This document shows, one piece after another, positions 16,723 to 25,558 of a DNA stretch of 64,000 nt. The notes under the pieces are model-generated. The model was given only the letters and a program-made list of their open reading frames with translations, was not told where the DNA came from and searched no databases. The stretch spans positions 1 through 64,000 of the forward strand of contig CAKSFM010000008.1 in NCBI GenBank assembly GCA_934454525.1. Direction: 5' to 3'. The DNA comes from an uncultured Clostridia bacterium (GTDB lineage Bacteria > Bacillota > Clostridia > UMGS1883). Position 1 is the stretch's first letter. The number at the start of each line of letters is the position of its first letter. A program made the translations under genes and the position numbers.

Positions 16723-18606
16723 ATGAAAAAGTTTGTTAAAGCCGCGGCTGTATGTGCCGCAACAATGCTGCTTGCCGGAGGTGCAAGCGCTGCAGGAAAT
16801 GATAACGTTGATATTACATTCAGCGTTGGCGACAGCGCCCTTGAAATTAACGGAAATGTTATCACGGTTGAAACGCCGTATGTTGTCGGCGCAGGGACAA
16901 CGCTTGTTCCCGTAAGAGTAATTACGGAAGCATTCGGTGCCGAGGTTTTATGGAACGGCGAATCGCAGACAGTGACGCTTAACTACCCTGATGTATCGGT
17001 TTCAATGCAAATCGGAAATAAATCGGCAACGGTGAATACGCACACAGAGCTTCTTCCCGAAGCGCCGGAACTTACGCCGAACGGTGTTACAATGGTTCCG
17101 CTCAGATTCATCAGCGATACTTTCGGCGCAGCGGTTAAGTACGATAACGACACGCGCAAAATAACGGTCAGCAAGAAAAGCACAAGCGGCGGCAGCATGG
17201 TTTCCGCAGTAACCGAACGTGAGTTTGTCGGAGACAGTTATTACGGCTGGAAAATGCCGACTCCGAAATCGCTCACGATGGCTGACAGGGATTTCAGCGG
17301 AACGTACACTGAATTCCTCTCGGAGGAAGCTTCGCTGGAGATTTTCATATCAGACCTTGACCCGAAATCCGATCTTGCAACAGTCTATGATGACGTTAAG
17401 AGTCTGCTTAACGGCAAAACTCTGACTGCCTCAGATAAAAAGCAGGATGATAACGGAAATATTTCCATCCGCTTAGCGGCAAAGGATTCTGACGCATTGT
17501 ACAGTATTTATGCTTATACAAATGATAAATATGAATACTATGTGCTGGCATCACATCCGCTTTCCGCTTCCGATTCCGCAAAAACAGAGCTTGAAAGCCT
17601 GTCTTCCGGGTTCAGACTCGAGTTTTCCGGCGATTCGGTTTATGATTTATCGAATATTGAGGGCAATCTCAGGAAGTACAAAAATGAAGAATATAAGTTT
17701 GAACTGAAGCTGCCTGCAGATTGGCAGGAGCTTGACACAGACAGAGGAAACAGATTTGTTTTCGGACCGAGCAAGGAGGGCGACAACGGCGCTGTTTCCG
17801 TTACAATTGCTTCAAAGAGCGACTCACTGACGGCGCGCTCTTGGTGCGAGAATGACTTCTCATTAAATACAGGGTATACTAACCGCGACAAGACTGAGTT
17901 TTCCGATATCACCGAAAACGAGCTTTTCGGTCACAGGGTGCTTAAGTACACATGTGTGACAAAGCGCACAAATAACAAATCCGTAAAGTCAACAGATATG
18001 TTTTTTGAGGACGGAGATTATGTTTACAATATTGCCGTTATAGAAAATTCCGATAACGGCTCCGTATATCAAAACCTTATCGACAGCCTTAAAATTGAAA
18101 CGCTTGACAGCAGCGAAACCGGTTCGATTATCAATGATAGTATTGTTGATATGAATGAAACGCGAAATCTTAAAACCGACCTCTGGTCATCAATCGTTCC
18201 CGTTACGTGGTCAACTCTGGAAGAAAGTTACGGAGGAGAAACCATGACTCTCGGGTGCAATCTTACAGGTGATATTGTATCTATAAACGTTGTATACTAC
18301 ATTGAAAACATTGACAAAGAAATGACGCAGACGATGGAGGAAATGAAAGGGCAGGGCGGCGTCAGCTCTGTTACCAAGCCTACAATCCGCACCTTTGGTG
18401 CAAAACGTTATAATTATATGTGCACAAAGCAGCTGAATGATGACGGAACATATTCATTCATTCACGTATATGCACGCAGCGCCGCAGATAAGTCAAAAAC
18501 AGTTCTCATAACGTATATGGCGTCCGAAAGCACAAACGGCGCCCGCGGCGATCTTGATGTTAAAACAATTGCCGAAAATCTTGATATTAAAAGAGAACGA
18601 AATTAA
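16723..18606 (+). CDS. Secreted protein with copper-amine-oxidase N-terminal-type domains
   Basis: A 627-residue exported protein; signal peptide 1-23. Residues about 30-152 hold two stalk-domain units ('TTLVPVRVITEAFGAEVLWNGESQTVTL' and 'GVTMVPLRFISDTFGAAVKYDNDTRKITV'). The remainder appears to contain three related modules of about 140 residues, each opening with a 'W/LPADW'-like segment (near 172, 325 and 485) and resembling lipoprotein-type beta-alpha modules, but I do not recognise the family. No membrane anchor is seen after the signal peptide. It follows the HtrA-like gene in one operon, so it may be a partner or substrate of the protease. That is inference from position. Confidence 0.8.
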   Translation: MKKFVKAAAVCAATMLLAGGASAAGNDNVDITFSVGDSALEINGNVITVETPYVVGAGTTLVPVRVITEAFGAEVLWNGESQTVTLNYPDVSVSMQIGNKSATVNTHTELLPEAPELTPNGVTMVPLRFISDTFGAAVKYDNDTRKITVSKKSTSGGSMVSAVTEREFVGDSYYGWKMPTPKSLTMADRDFSGTYTEFLSEEASLEIFISDLDPKSDLATVYDDVKSLLNGKTLTASDKKQDDNGNISIRLAAKDSDALYSIYAYTNDKYEYYVLASHPLSASDSAKTELESLSSGFRLEFSGDSVYDLSNIEGNLRKYKNEEYKFELKLPADWQELDTDRGNRFVFGPSKEGDNGAVSVTIASKSDSLTARSWCENDFSLNTGYTNRDKTEFSDITENELFGHRVLKYTCVTKRTNNKSVKSTDMFFEDGDYVYNIAVIENSDNGSVYQNLIDSLKIETLDSSETGSIINDSIVDMNETRNLKTDLWSSIVPVTWSTLEESYGGETMTLGCNLTGDIVSINVVYYIENIDKEMTQTMEEMKGQGGVSSVTKPTIRTFGAKRYNYMCTKQLNDDGTYSFIHVYARSAADKSKTVLITYMASESTNGARGDLDVKTIAENLDIKRERN

Positions 18607-19056
18607 CGTTTGAAAAAGCAATGGGGGATGTTAAAAAACTCCGGAACACAAGAAAAGGAGAAAAAGCAGATACTACAGGCAGCATAACTATTGTAATTCG
18701 CCTTTATTAAAGGTAGAAAAATCATAAATTTGATTTTTCAAAGAATTACTCCTTTTCTTGCTATCAACAAACTTCGCCGCTCGGGCGTCGAAACAAGCGT
18801 TGTATCATTCGCAGCAAATTATAATTCACTGCTCATTCATTACGCTGTTTCTCCTTTTCCCAAAAACCTTTGGTTTTCGGGAAACCTGAGTGATGTACTC
18901 CGTCGGGTAGCCTTGCAAATCCCGAAAGAACGGATGAGCGGAAATTTAACAAGCATTGGGCGCATGTGCTCGGGTTCCTTATGCCTCAACCCAAAGCTAA
19001 CGCTTTGGCTCAGTTTGTTAATTCCAAAGCTTTTTTCCTATCCCCTTGAAAAAAGC
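18607..19056. other. Non-coding stretch with a degenerate repeat copy
   Basis: I see no convincing gene. Positions 18911-18966 match, with two differences, the internal end of the MITE found at 25634 and 38588 (the segment around 'AAATTTAACAAGCATTGGGC'), and a TTATGCCT near 18982 may be its decayed right end. A hairpin around 18860-18882 (CCAAAAACC/GGTTTTCGG-like) is also present. The segment probably is a decayed repeat. Confidence 0.5.
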
Positions 19057-19098
19057 GGAGGCTGTTTAAAAAGTCAATTGACTTTTTAAACAGCCTCC
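19057..19098. terminator. Bidirectional terminator, 42-bp perfect palindrome
   Basis: Two 21-nt arms (GGAGGCTGTTTAAAAAGTCAA and its complement) meet with no spacer. T-rich runs lie on both sides, so it can stop the plus-strand protease operon and the minus-strand csaB operon. Confidence 0.85.
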
Positions 19099-19110
19099 AT
19101 TATTTTTTAA

Positions 19111-19839
19111 TTATTTGAGATACTTATTTGCATAGTACGAAAGCTTCAGCTGTTTTTCGTTTTCATAAGTCTTTTTCACGGTTTTCACAATTGAAGTATC
19201 AGCACCGACCGCTTCAAGTTCTGCCTTAAGATTTGCACAGACTTTTTCAACACTGCTGTCACAGCGTGCCTGAACACCGCGCACAGCCGATGTGAAATGC
19301 GATATTGTTTCCGCCCTTGCGGACGCGCTGTCTTTTCCTCCGTTTTCCACGAGCGACTCATAATACGATTTCCCCTGCGCAATGAGGCTTTCCGCCTGCG
19401 CCGTAAAGGAGGACTGGAGAGCATAAAGCTGCGACATATACTTGCTGACAATCGCATCGGTGTCTGACTTTTTTTCGGGCGAAATATAGTTTTCATTCGG
19501 TGTTTCCACAAACTCTTCCTTTTCCGAGTCATACGAATATGCCTTTTCGTTGCGTTCCGAAAAAATCCCGGTATAAAGCTCGGGAAGCTGCAATTCTCCG
19601 CTTTCAATCTGCTTTTTTTCCTCTTCAGTAGGTTCGCGCAGCTTTTCGTCAAGATAACCATTCACTTTTTCAACAAGCTTTTCGTTATTTTTCTCCTGTT
19701 TGAGGATTATCTGCTCCCGGCTGTTGCTGACGCCCGTTACAAATATATTGATATATTGTCTGAAATAAACGGCAAGACCGCCTGCCGCAGCAAGAAACAC
19801 AGCGATTACAACAAGAAAAATCTTTAATCCCTTTTTCAT
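19111..19839 (-). CDS. Membrane-anchored coiled-coil protein of unknown function
   Basis: A 242-residue protein with a single N-terminal transmembrane or uncleaved signal segment (residues 5-28, 'IFLVVIAVFLAAAGGLAVYF'). The rest is charged and mostly helical: residues about 40-75 and 130-235 look coiled-coil, with a Pro-containing linker between. I recognise no family. It is the last gene of the tyrS-mntP-manA::ROK-csaB operon, 24 nt after csaB, and its direction and anchoring suggest an extracytoplasmic helical domain. A wall-related role is possible because of csaB, but that is only context. Confidence 0.75.
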   Translation of the reverse strand: MKKGLKIFLVVIAVFLAAAGGLAVYFRQYINIFVTGVSNSREQIILKQEKNNEKLVEKVNGYLDEKLREPTEEEKKQIESGELQLPELYTGIFSERNEKAYSYDSEKEEFVETPNENYISPEKKSDTDAIVSKYMSQLYALQSSFTAQAESLIAQGKSYYESLVENGGKDSASARAETISHFTSAVRGVQARCDSSVEKVCANLKAELEAVGADTSIVKTVKKTYENEKQLKLSYYANKYLK

Positions 19840-19863
19840 GCAATTCCCTCCCGAAAAAGCAGT

Positions 19864-20964
19864 TTATTTTTTTCTTTTCTTTAACAGTTCAATTGCCATC
19901 TGCGCATTCTCTCTCGCGCGTTTGCGCAGCGGCTCCGAGGTTTTTTTAAGCTCTGCTTTCATTTGTTCACTGTTATTTCCGCATTCAAGCACCATTTCAA
20001 AAAAGGTTTCGGCATTAAAATCGGAAAGCTCAACATATTTTTTCTGATTCATATATTCCATGAATCCGCGGATTTTCGGGTCATACACGATTCCCGTCAT
20101 CGGAACGTTCATAACAGACGCAAAGATAAGCATATGCAGTCTCATTCCGCAGGCAATGTCACACCGGCCGATAAGAGTCAGCAGCTCGGAAACGGGAAGT
20201 TCGCGGTCTATTATGACAGACTCTTTTTTCATCCGCTGAATTATCCGCCTTGATATTGCAAGATCCGTACTCATCTGCATTGGCATGAAAACGGGGAAAT
20301 ACCCCTCTTCGGAAAGCCTGTCAAGCGCACATGCCATTTTAATTTCAAATGCATCGCCGAGCTGTTTCCATCCGCGCACCGACACCGCAAGCAGCTTTTT
20401 ATTTGTCGGAACTGAAAACTCTTCCAAAAGCTCCCCCTCGCGCGCGGCATTCGCCGGAGTAAGATTAAATGCCGGGTCGGCAGTCACAACAACCTTCGGT
20501 TTTGTGATTTTGCAGCGCCTGATTTCATGCAGCGATTCATTTTCACGCAGCGTTATCAAATCCACCTCATTTAAAACGCGGTGCACCTTCCCCACATTTC
20601 TGTCCTTTATCGGACCCATTCCGTTGGCATAAAGCATAACCTTAAGTCCGAACCTTTTGGCTGCATATATTATACCAAGATAGTAAAGAAGACTTTTTGT
20701 GCTTGTCGCATCCTGGATAAGTGTGCCTCCGCCGCTCAGGAGCAGTTTTGCTCCGCGCAGTTCGCGCAGCACCGAAAATATATTGAATCTGTTCACGGTA
20801 TTTATTGCGCCATACTGCTGTTTTGTGCGGCGAACGTTACCGGAAAGTGCCGTGATTGTGACATCGGGCGCGATTTCCTGCAAATTCTCAATAATACTCT
20901 TGAGCAACGCTTCGTCTCCGCTGTTCCCGAGTCCGTAATATCCTGAAATTACTATATCCGACAC
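19864..20964 (-). CDS. csaB: Polysaccharide pyruvyl transferase CsaB
   Basis: CsaB adds a pyruvyl ketal to the secondary cell-wall polymer, the modification recognised by SLH domains. The 366-residue protein opens with the hallmark 'ISGYYGLGNSGDEALL', followed by 'GAKLLLSGGGTLIQDATS', 'GLKVMLYANGMGPI', 'LITLRENESL', 'VVVTADPAF' and 'DIACGMRLHMLIFASVM'. Length matches the family. Two SLH proteins in this window (7861-13251 and 44454-47390) are its expected clients. It lies 31 nt after the manA::ROK gene in an operon with tyrS and mntP, so it is not linked directly to the S-layer genes. Confidence 0.92.
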   Translation of the reverse strand: MSDIVISGYYGLGNSGDEALLKSIIENLQEIAPDVTITALSGNVRRTKQQYGAINTVNRFNIFSVLRELRGAKLLLSGGGTLIQDATSTKSLLYYLGIIYAAKRFGLKVMLYANGMGPIKDRNVGKVHRVLNEVDLITLRENESLHEIRRCKITKPKVVVTADPAFNLTPANAAREGELLEEFSVPTNKKLLAVSVRGWKQLGDAFEIKMACALDRLSEEGYFPVFMPMQMSTDLAISRRIIQRMKKESVIIDRELPVSELLTLIGRCDIACGMRLHMLIFASVMNVPMTGIVYDPKIRGFMEYMNQKKYVELSDFNAETFFEMVLECGNNSEQMKAELKKTSEPLRKRARENAQMAIELLKKRKK

Positions 20965-20995
20965 CTTTTCACCTCGTTTCGGTCTGTGAATCTAC

Positions 20996-22885
20996 TTATT
21001 TTTCATTCTTCCAAAGCAGCGCTGCTCCGATGATTCCGGCGTCGTTTCCGAGCGTTGCAAGTCCGATTTCGGTTTGCTTTTCTCCGAACCGCGCAAACGA
21101 CTTGCGCCTTATCATTGAATTTACCGGTGCAAGAAGCCTTCTTCCCGCATGACTGATTCCGCCGCCGAAGCAAATCAGTTCCGGCTGAAGCATATTGATT
21201 ATATTAACAGTTCCCTCCGCAAGATAGGAAAGATACGACTTAACAACGCGCTTCGCCGTTTCATCCTTGCAGCGGAAAACCGTTGCTCCGTTCACATTGG
21301 ACAGTTTGCCGCGGCAAAGCTTCCAAAGTTCACTGTCGGGATTGCGGCGCATGGCTTCCTTTGTCATTTTAACAAGCGCCGTTGCGGAAGCATACGCCTC
21401 AAAGCAGCCGTTTCTTCCGCATGTGCACCGCCGCCCGTTAAGCGCAATTACCATATGCCCAAGCTCCGCGCCCTTGTCATATGCGCCGCGGATAAGCTTT
21501 CCGTCAACGATAATTCCGCTGCCGACGCCCGTTCCGAGAGTGAGCATAACCATGCTTTTTGTACCCTTGCCGCTTCCGTTAAGATACTCTCCCCACGCGG
21601 CGGCGTTGGCGTCATTATCTATATATATTTTCTTACCGAGTGATTTCTCCATGTAACTGAGAATGGGAACATCGTAAAACTTAAGATTATTTGAGAATTC
21701 CACAGTTCCCTTTTCAGTGTTTATCGCACCGGGGCAGCCAATTCCGACAGCTTCGATATCATCAAAGGGAATTCCGCTTGCCTCGGCGCTTTTGCGCGCG
21801 CAGAGAGCCATATCGTCAAATATTTCGTTATAGGGGCGCGGCATCTTCGTTTTTGTTGTTGCACGTCCGTAAATATTGCCGTACTCATCAACAACGGCAG
21901 CAGCAATATTTGTGCCGCCAAGGTCAATTCCGGCAAAATAGCGCGGCGGATTTGAGGTAATCAGCATTGTTCCGTTCCCCGAAACCGTGTAATCCCCTAT
22001 TCCTGCCGGCATGAAAACTGTTGTTCCCGGCGGGAGCGTTTCGTCAAAATCTCCGCATACAACGCGAATATTTCCCGAAACCGTCATAAGCGCCTGGTAG
22101 GATTCATCGTGAACGGTAAGCATTTTTTCTTCCTTAACGTTCAGCTCACGCACCTGAAAATATTCGCAGCTCCCCAAAAGCTTTGTGCCGTCGCTGCACA
22201 GCGGAATTTTGCGCACGGCGGTTTTCTCTGTCCGCGCCGCCTTAATTCCCTTGTCAATATGCAGCTCACGCGGCTTTCCGTCCTTGCCGCGGCGGTCGTA
22301 ATCGTAAAGTCTGTAGGTAACGTTTGAATTTTGCTGAATCTCGGCGATTAGATTTCCCTTTCCGATTGCATGAATCGTGCCGGCTTCAACGAAAAACACA
22401 TCGCCCGGCTTTGAATGAACACTGTCAAGCAGGTTTGTAACCGTATTGTTTTGTATGGCTGCTTTAAGCTCGTCCTTGGTAATGTCGTTTTTAACTCCGT
22501 AAATTATTGAGGAGTCCTTGTCTGCGTCAATAACATACCACATTTCCGTTTTTCCGTTCTGGTTCTCCCACAGAGCAGCCTGCTCATTGTTCGGATGAAC
22601 CTGAATGCTCAGATTATCGGCAGCGTCAATCAGTTTTATCAGAACGGGCAGCTCTCCGCCTTTGTTCGCTGTGCCGAGCGCACCGCTGTTTTTATCAAGG
22701 TAGCTTTTGAGCGTTGTTCCGTCAAACTCTCCGCCGCTTATTGTGCTGAGTCCGTCCTTATGGCAGCTCAGTTCCCAGCTTTCCGCAACCGTTTCGGTCG
22801 GGGCATTTTTTCCGTATTTCGTTTTCAGTCTTGTTCCGCCCCAGATATAGTCCTTAAAGGCAGGCTTTATGATTAAAGGTTTCAT
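20996..22885 (-). CDS. Bifunctional phosphomannose isomerase - ROK sugar kinase fusion
   Basis: One reading frame encodes two complete enzymes (629 residues). Residues 1-315 are a class I mannose-6-phosphate isomerase with zinc ligands His97 ('QVHPNN'), Glu114 ('KTEMWYV') and His172 ('GTIHAIGKG'). Residues 316-629 are a ROK-family kinase: ATP loop 'DLGGTN' at 321, catalytic Asp425 in 'DNDANAAAWGE', and the zinc motif His477 with Cys487, Cys489 and Cys494 ('CTCGRNGC'). The domains join through a short 'SNPPRYFAG' linker. I chose the ATG at 22885, 11 nt after AAAGGAG, because residues upstream have no homology. Together the two sites could turn mannose into fructose 6-phosphate, or glucose to glucose 6-phosphate separately; kinase specificity is not visible. 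Confidence 0.9.
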   Translation of the reverse strand: MKPLIIKPAFKDYIWGGTRLKTKYGKNAPTETVAESWELSCHKDGLSTISGGEFDGTTLKSYLDKNSGALGTANKGGELPVLIKLIDAADNLSIQVHPNNEQAALWENQNGKTEMWYVIDADKDSSIIYGVKNDITKDELKAAIQNNTVTNLLDSVHSKPGDVFFVEAGTIHAIGKGNLIAEIQQNSNVTYRLYDYDRRGKDGKPRELHIDKGIKAARTEKTAVRKIPLCSDGTKLLGSCEYFQVRELNVKEEKMLTVHDESYQALMTVSGNIRVVCGDFDETLPPGTTVFMPAGIGDYTVSGNGTMLITSNPPRYFAGIDLGGTNIAAAVVDEYGNIYGRATTKTKMPRPYNEIFDDMALCARKSAEASGIPFDDIEAVGIGCPGAINTEKGTVEFSNNLKFYDVPILSYMEKSLGKKIYIDNDANAAAWGEYLNGSGKGTKSMVMLTLGTGVGSGIIVDGKLIRGAYDKGAELGHMVIALNGRRCTCGRNGCFEAYASATALVKMTKEAMRRNPDSELWKLCRGKLSNVNGATVFRCKDETAKRVVKSYLSYLAEGTVNIINMLQPELICFGGGISHAGRRLLAPVNSMIRRKSFARFGEKQTEIGLATLGNDAGIIGAALLWKNEK

Positions 22886-22913
22886 CAAATTTCGGACACT
22901 CCTTTGGATATTA

Positions 22914-23486
22914 TCAGAGCAGATGCTCAATTAATATTTTAACACCTATTCCTATGAGAATGATACCGCCGAGCCGCTCGGCACTTTTCTGAAAAACCTC
23001 ACCAAGCTTCTTCCCGAACATCCCTCCGCAGTATGAAATGACAAATGCAACAATTCCGATTATTGAGGCGTTTATGAATATATTCGTTCCGCCGACAACC
23101 GCAAAGCTGATTCCGACGGCGAGTGCGTCAATGCTTGTTGCAACGGCAAGCAGCGTCAGCTTGCTGAATTTCAGCATTTCCGCAGCTGTTGCCTCAGCTC
23201 TTTCGCCGCCCTCCTTTTTAAAGCTTTCAATCAGCATATTTGTTCCGATTGCTGCCAGCAGAATAAAGGCAACCCAGTGATCATAAGCGCTTATAAACCG
23301 CTGAAATCCCGAACCGAGAACATAGCCGGCAATCGGCATGATAAACTGGAAAACCCCGAAATACAACCCCATTTTAACTGCATGGCGGCGGCGGAAATCA
23401 CGAATCATAATCCCGTTTGTAACGGAAACCGCAAGCGCGTCCATTGCAAGGCTGACGGCTATAAGAAGAACCGCAAAATATCCCAT
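22914..23486 (-). CDS. mntP: Manganese efflux pump MntP
   Basis: A 190-residue membrane protein with six transmembrane segments in two repeated halves. The family's conserved acidic pairs are present: 'AVSLAMDALAVSVTNG' in the first half and 'LAVATSIDALAVGISFAV' in the second, which form the Mn2+ path across the cytoplasmic membrane. Length is typical. The gene sits between tyrS (25 nt) and the manA::ROK gene (28 nt). I see no yybP-ykoY-like riboswitch before the operon, so manganese control is not evident from sequence. Confidence 0.93.
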   Translation of the reverse strand: MGYFAVLLIAVSLAMDALAVSVTNGIMIRDFRRRHAVKMGLYFGVFQFIMPIAGYVLGSGFQRFISAYDHWVAFILLAAIGTNMLIESFKKEGGERAEATAAEMLKFSKLTLLAVATSIDALAVGISFAVVGGTNIFINASIIGIVAFVISYCGGMFGKKLGEVFQKSAERLGGIILIGIGVKILIEHLL

Positions 23487-23511
23487 AAAGGTACAACTCC
23501 CATATTTATTG

Positions 23512-24738
23512 TTATTTCAAGTCTATGCGCAGGAAAGATTTTTTACCCTTTTTAACAACGATTTTTCCGTCATCAAAGCTTTCAGGCGTTATAACAAGTG
23601 AAATATCCGTTACCTTTTCTCCGTTCACGGAAATTCCGCCCTGCGCGATAAGGCGCCTGCCCTCGCCCTTTGAGGGAATCAGCCCGACCTTTACAAGAAG
23701 GTCAAGCACCGGCATACCGTCCTTGATCTCGCTTTCCGAAATATCGGCTGACGGCATGTTATCCGCATTGCCTGCTCCGGAAAATACTGCGCGCGCCGCT
23801 TCCTGAGCCTTAACGGCTTCTTCATTTCCGTGAACCATGCTTGTCAGCTCAAATGCAAGGCGCTCCTTAACCGGGTTCAGCTGACTTCCCTCAAGCTTTT
23901 CATATTCGCGGATTTCGTCCATCGGAATAAATGTCAGCAGCTTTAAGCACTTGCACACATCCGCATCGTCAACGTTTCTCCAGTACTGATAAAATTCGTA
24001 TGGCGATGTTTTTTCGGGCGAAAGCCACACGGCTCCGCTCGCCGTTTTTCCCATTTTTTTACCCTCGCTGTTTGTAAGCAGCGTAAATGTCATGCCGTAA
24101 ACCTGTTTCTGATCCTTGCGGCGGCAAAGATTGATTCCGCCGAGAATATTGCTCCACTGGTCGTCACCGCCAAGCTCAAGCTTGCAGTTATATTTGCGGC
24201 TGAGCGCAAGGAAATCATAACTCTGCATAAGCATATAATTAAATTCAAGGAAAGAAAGACCCTTTTCAAGGCGCTGCTTGAAGCACTCCGCCGTAAGCAT
24301 CTGATTAACCGAGAAGCATGAACCGATTTCACGGATAAACTCAACATAGTTTAAATCAAGCAGCCAGTCGGCATTATTAACCATAATCGCCTTTCCGTCC
24401 GAAAAGTCGATTACTCTTGAAAGCTGCTCCTTAAAGCACTCACAGTTGTGGTCGATAACTTCCTTTGTCATCATTTTGCGCATATCGGTTCTTCCGGAGG
24501 GATCGCCGATGTGCCCTGTGCCGCCGCCCACAAGTGCAATCGGGCGGTGACCGTAGTTCTGCATATGGCGCATAACAACCATCTGTAAAAAATGACCAAC
24601 ATGTAAGCTGTCTGCCGTGGGGTCAAAGCCTATATAAAACGTGACTTTCTCATTTGCGAGAAGCTCGCGGATTTCTTCCTCATGCGTTGTTTGTGCAATA
24701 AGTCCGCGTTCCTTTAACACGTCGAACACATTATCCAT
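23512..24738 (-). CDS. tyrS: Tyrosyl-tRNA synthetase
   Basis: The class I synthetase charges tRNA-Tyr in the cytoplasm. The 408-residue protein has the HIGH-type motif 'HVGH' at 46-49, the Tyr/tRNA pocket 'GGDDQWSNILGGINL' at about 190-204, the KMSKS-type loop 'KMGKT' at 228-232, and a C-terminal S4 RNA-binding domain (about 340-408). A sigma-A promoter lies upstream (24796-24825). No T-box leader features (specifier stem, GGTGG-type box) are visible in the 60-nt leader, unlike many Firmicute tyrS genes. It is the first gene of a five-gene operon ending with the palindrome at 19057. Confidence 0.95.
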   Translation of the reverse strand: MDNVFDVLKERGLIAQTTHEEEIRELLANEKVTFYIGFDPTADSLHVGHFLQMVVMRHMQNYGHRPIALVGGGTGHIGDPSGRTDMRKMMTKEVIDHNCECFKEQLSRVIDFSDGKAIMVNNADWLLDLNYVEFIREIGSCFSVNQMLTAECFKQRLEKGLSFLEFNYMLMQSYDFLALSRKYNCKLELGGDDQWSNILGGINLCRRKDQKQVYGMTFTLLTNSEGKKMGKTASGAVWLSPEKTSPYEFYQYWRNVDDADVCKCLKLLTFIPMDEIREYEKLEGSQLNPVKERLAFELTSMVHGNEEAVKAQEAARAVFSGAGNADNMPSADISESEIKDGMPVLDLLVKVGLIPSKGEGRRLIAQGGISVNGEKVTDISLVITPESFDDGKIVVKKGKKSFLRIDLK

Positions 24739-24795
24739 AACCTACATCCTTTCAATCATTGGTAATATTTTTATCATTATTGCTTGCATTTATTT

Positions 24796-24825
24796 ATTAT
24801 ACCATTTTTTATGCCGCTTTTTCAA
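24796..24825 (-). promoter_or_regulatory. Sigma-A promoter for the tyrS operon
   Basis: On the minus strand TTGAAA (24825-24820) and a perfect TATAAT preceded by TGG (24801-24796) are 18 nt apart, about 58 nt before tyrS. Confidence 0.7.
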
Positions 24826-24966
24826 GCCTTTTTTAATAAATGTTACAGAATTATTTGTCTGATTAAAGCTAAAATGCCGCACGGCATGATTTTTTCGTGC
24901 ATGGTACAGGCACAAACACACTCAAAGGGAATATAATGTACTATATTAATTCGGAGGTGTATTGCA

Positions 24967-25338
24967 GTGCTGCGGAGCATTTTCAGCATGAAACCCGGCT
25001 TCGGAACGATATGTGCGCTCACAAGCGGAAGTTTTCCCAAACCGCTGAGCGAATCGGAGGAAGCGCTTTACCTGAAAAAAATGAAGGACGGAGACGAGGA
25101 CGCCAAAAATATTCTTATTGAGCATAATCTTCGGCTTGTCGCGCATATTGTGAAAAAGTATGCCGATCCCTCCGACAGCGATGATCTGATCTCAATCGGA
25201 ACAATCGGACTTATTAAGGGGATTTCCTCCTTTGACAAGGACAAAAACACGCGCCTTGCAACCTATGCCGCGCGCTGCATTGAAAATACAATACGCTCGC
25301 AGCGGCTCTTTTTGAAGAAGATGACGGAAACAAAATAA
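24967..25338 (+). CDS. sigK: Sigma-K, N-terminal half (interrupted by intervening element)
   Basis: SigK directs late mother-cell transcription during sporulation. This part holds a 22-residue leader, then 'FPKPLSESEEALYLKKMKDGDEDAKNILIEHNLRLVAHIVKKY' (sigma region 1.2/2.1) and 'DLISIGTIGLIKGISSFD...LATYAARCIENTI' (2.2-2.4). The GTG at 24967 follows GGAGG by 9 nt. Homology ends at 'CIENTI', exactly at the AATAC core at 25290; the last 14 codons ('RSQRLFLKKMTETK') are read-through into the element. Joined at the core with 29159-29502 it gives a 223-residue SigK containing 'CIENTILMSLRHDKK', in frame. The leader is shorter and less hydrophobic than the Bacillus subtilis pro-sequence, though processing remains possible. 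Confidence 0.93.
   Translation: MLRSIFSMKPGFGTICALTSGSFPKPLSESEEALYLKKMKDGDEDAKNILIEHNLRLVAHIVKKYADPSDSDDLISIGTIGLIKGISSFDKDKNTRLATYAARCIENTIRSQRLFLKKMTETK
25290..25294 (+). other. Left att core of the sigK element
   Basis: AATAC in codons ACA-ATA-C of the N-terminal half. It is the only short identity with the right junction that restores the conserved SigK frame and sequence. The overlapping AATAC three codons earlier (25285-25289) would produce a stop. Confidence 0.8.
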
Positions 25339-25368
25339 GCTCGGAATGTTTAAATATACCGTGGAAAG

Positions 25369-25536
25369 TTAATTGCCGGCACTATGCAATGATTCTATGA
25401 GTTCCAGTTTTTGCAGCTTGGAGCAGGACAAGTTGGTTACATATGACAGAACTGCTTCAATATGTACTTTTGCTACATTTTTCTTAAGGTCTGCCAATGC
25501 CTTTTCCGATGTAGGATAATGCACTATTATATTCAA
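25369..25536 (-). CDS. Small conserved-looking 55-residue protein
   Basis: A TTG at 25536, 8 nt after AAAGGGGAG, opens a 55-codon frame ending with TAA at 25369. The product starts 'MNIIVHYPTSEKALADLKKN' and continues with an amphipathic helix and 'LSCSKLQKLELIESL'. I believe similar small proteins occur next to recombinases in gut Clostridia elements, but I cannot name a family with certainty. It is antisense to sigK transcription and lies 75 nt inside the left att site. It could help control the recombinase or be a relic of the ancestral element. Confidence 0.55.
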   Translation of the reverse strand: MNIIVHYPTSEKALADLKKNVAKVHIEAVLSYVTNLSCSKLQKLELIESLHSAGN

Positions 25537-25558
25537 CTGTTTCGCTCCCCTTTCTCTA

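Noticed and set aside
18730..19089. A 119-codon open frame after the stalk-domain gene
   Set aside because: It lies in a decayed repeat, ends inside the terminator palindrome, and has no start signal or recognisable sequence.
24739..24966. T-box riboswitch or sigma-E promoter between tyrS and sigK
   Set aside because: No specifier stem or T-box sequence for tyrS, and no good CATA-type -10 for sigK could be found by eye.
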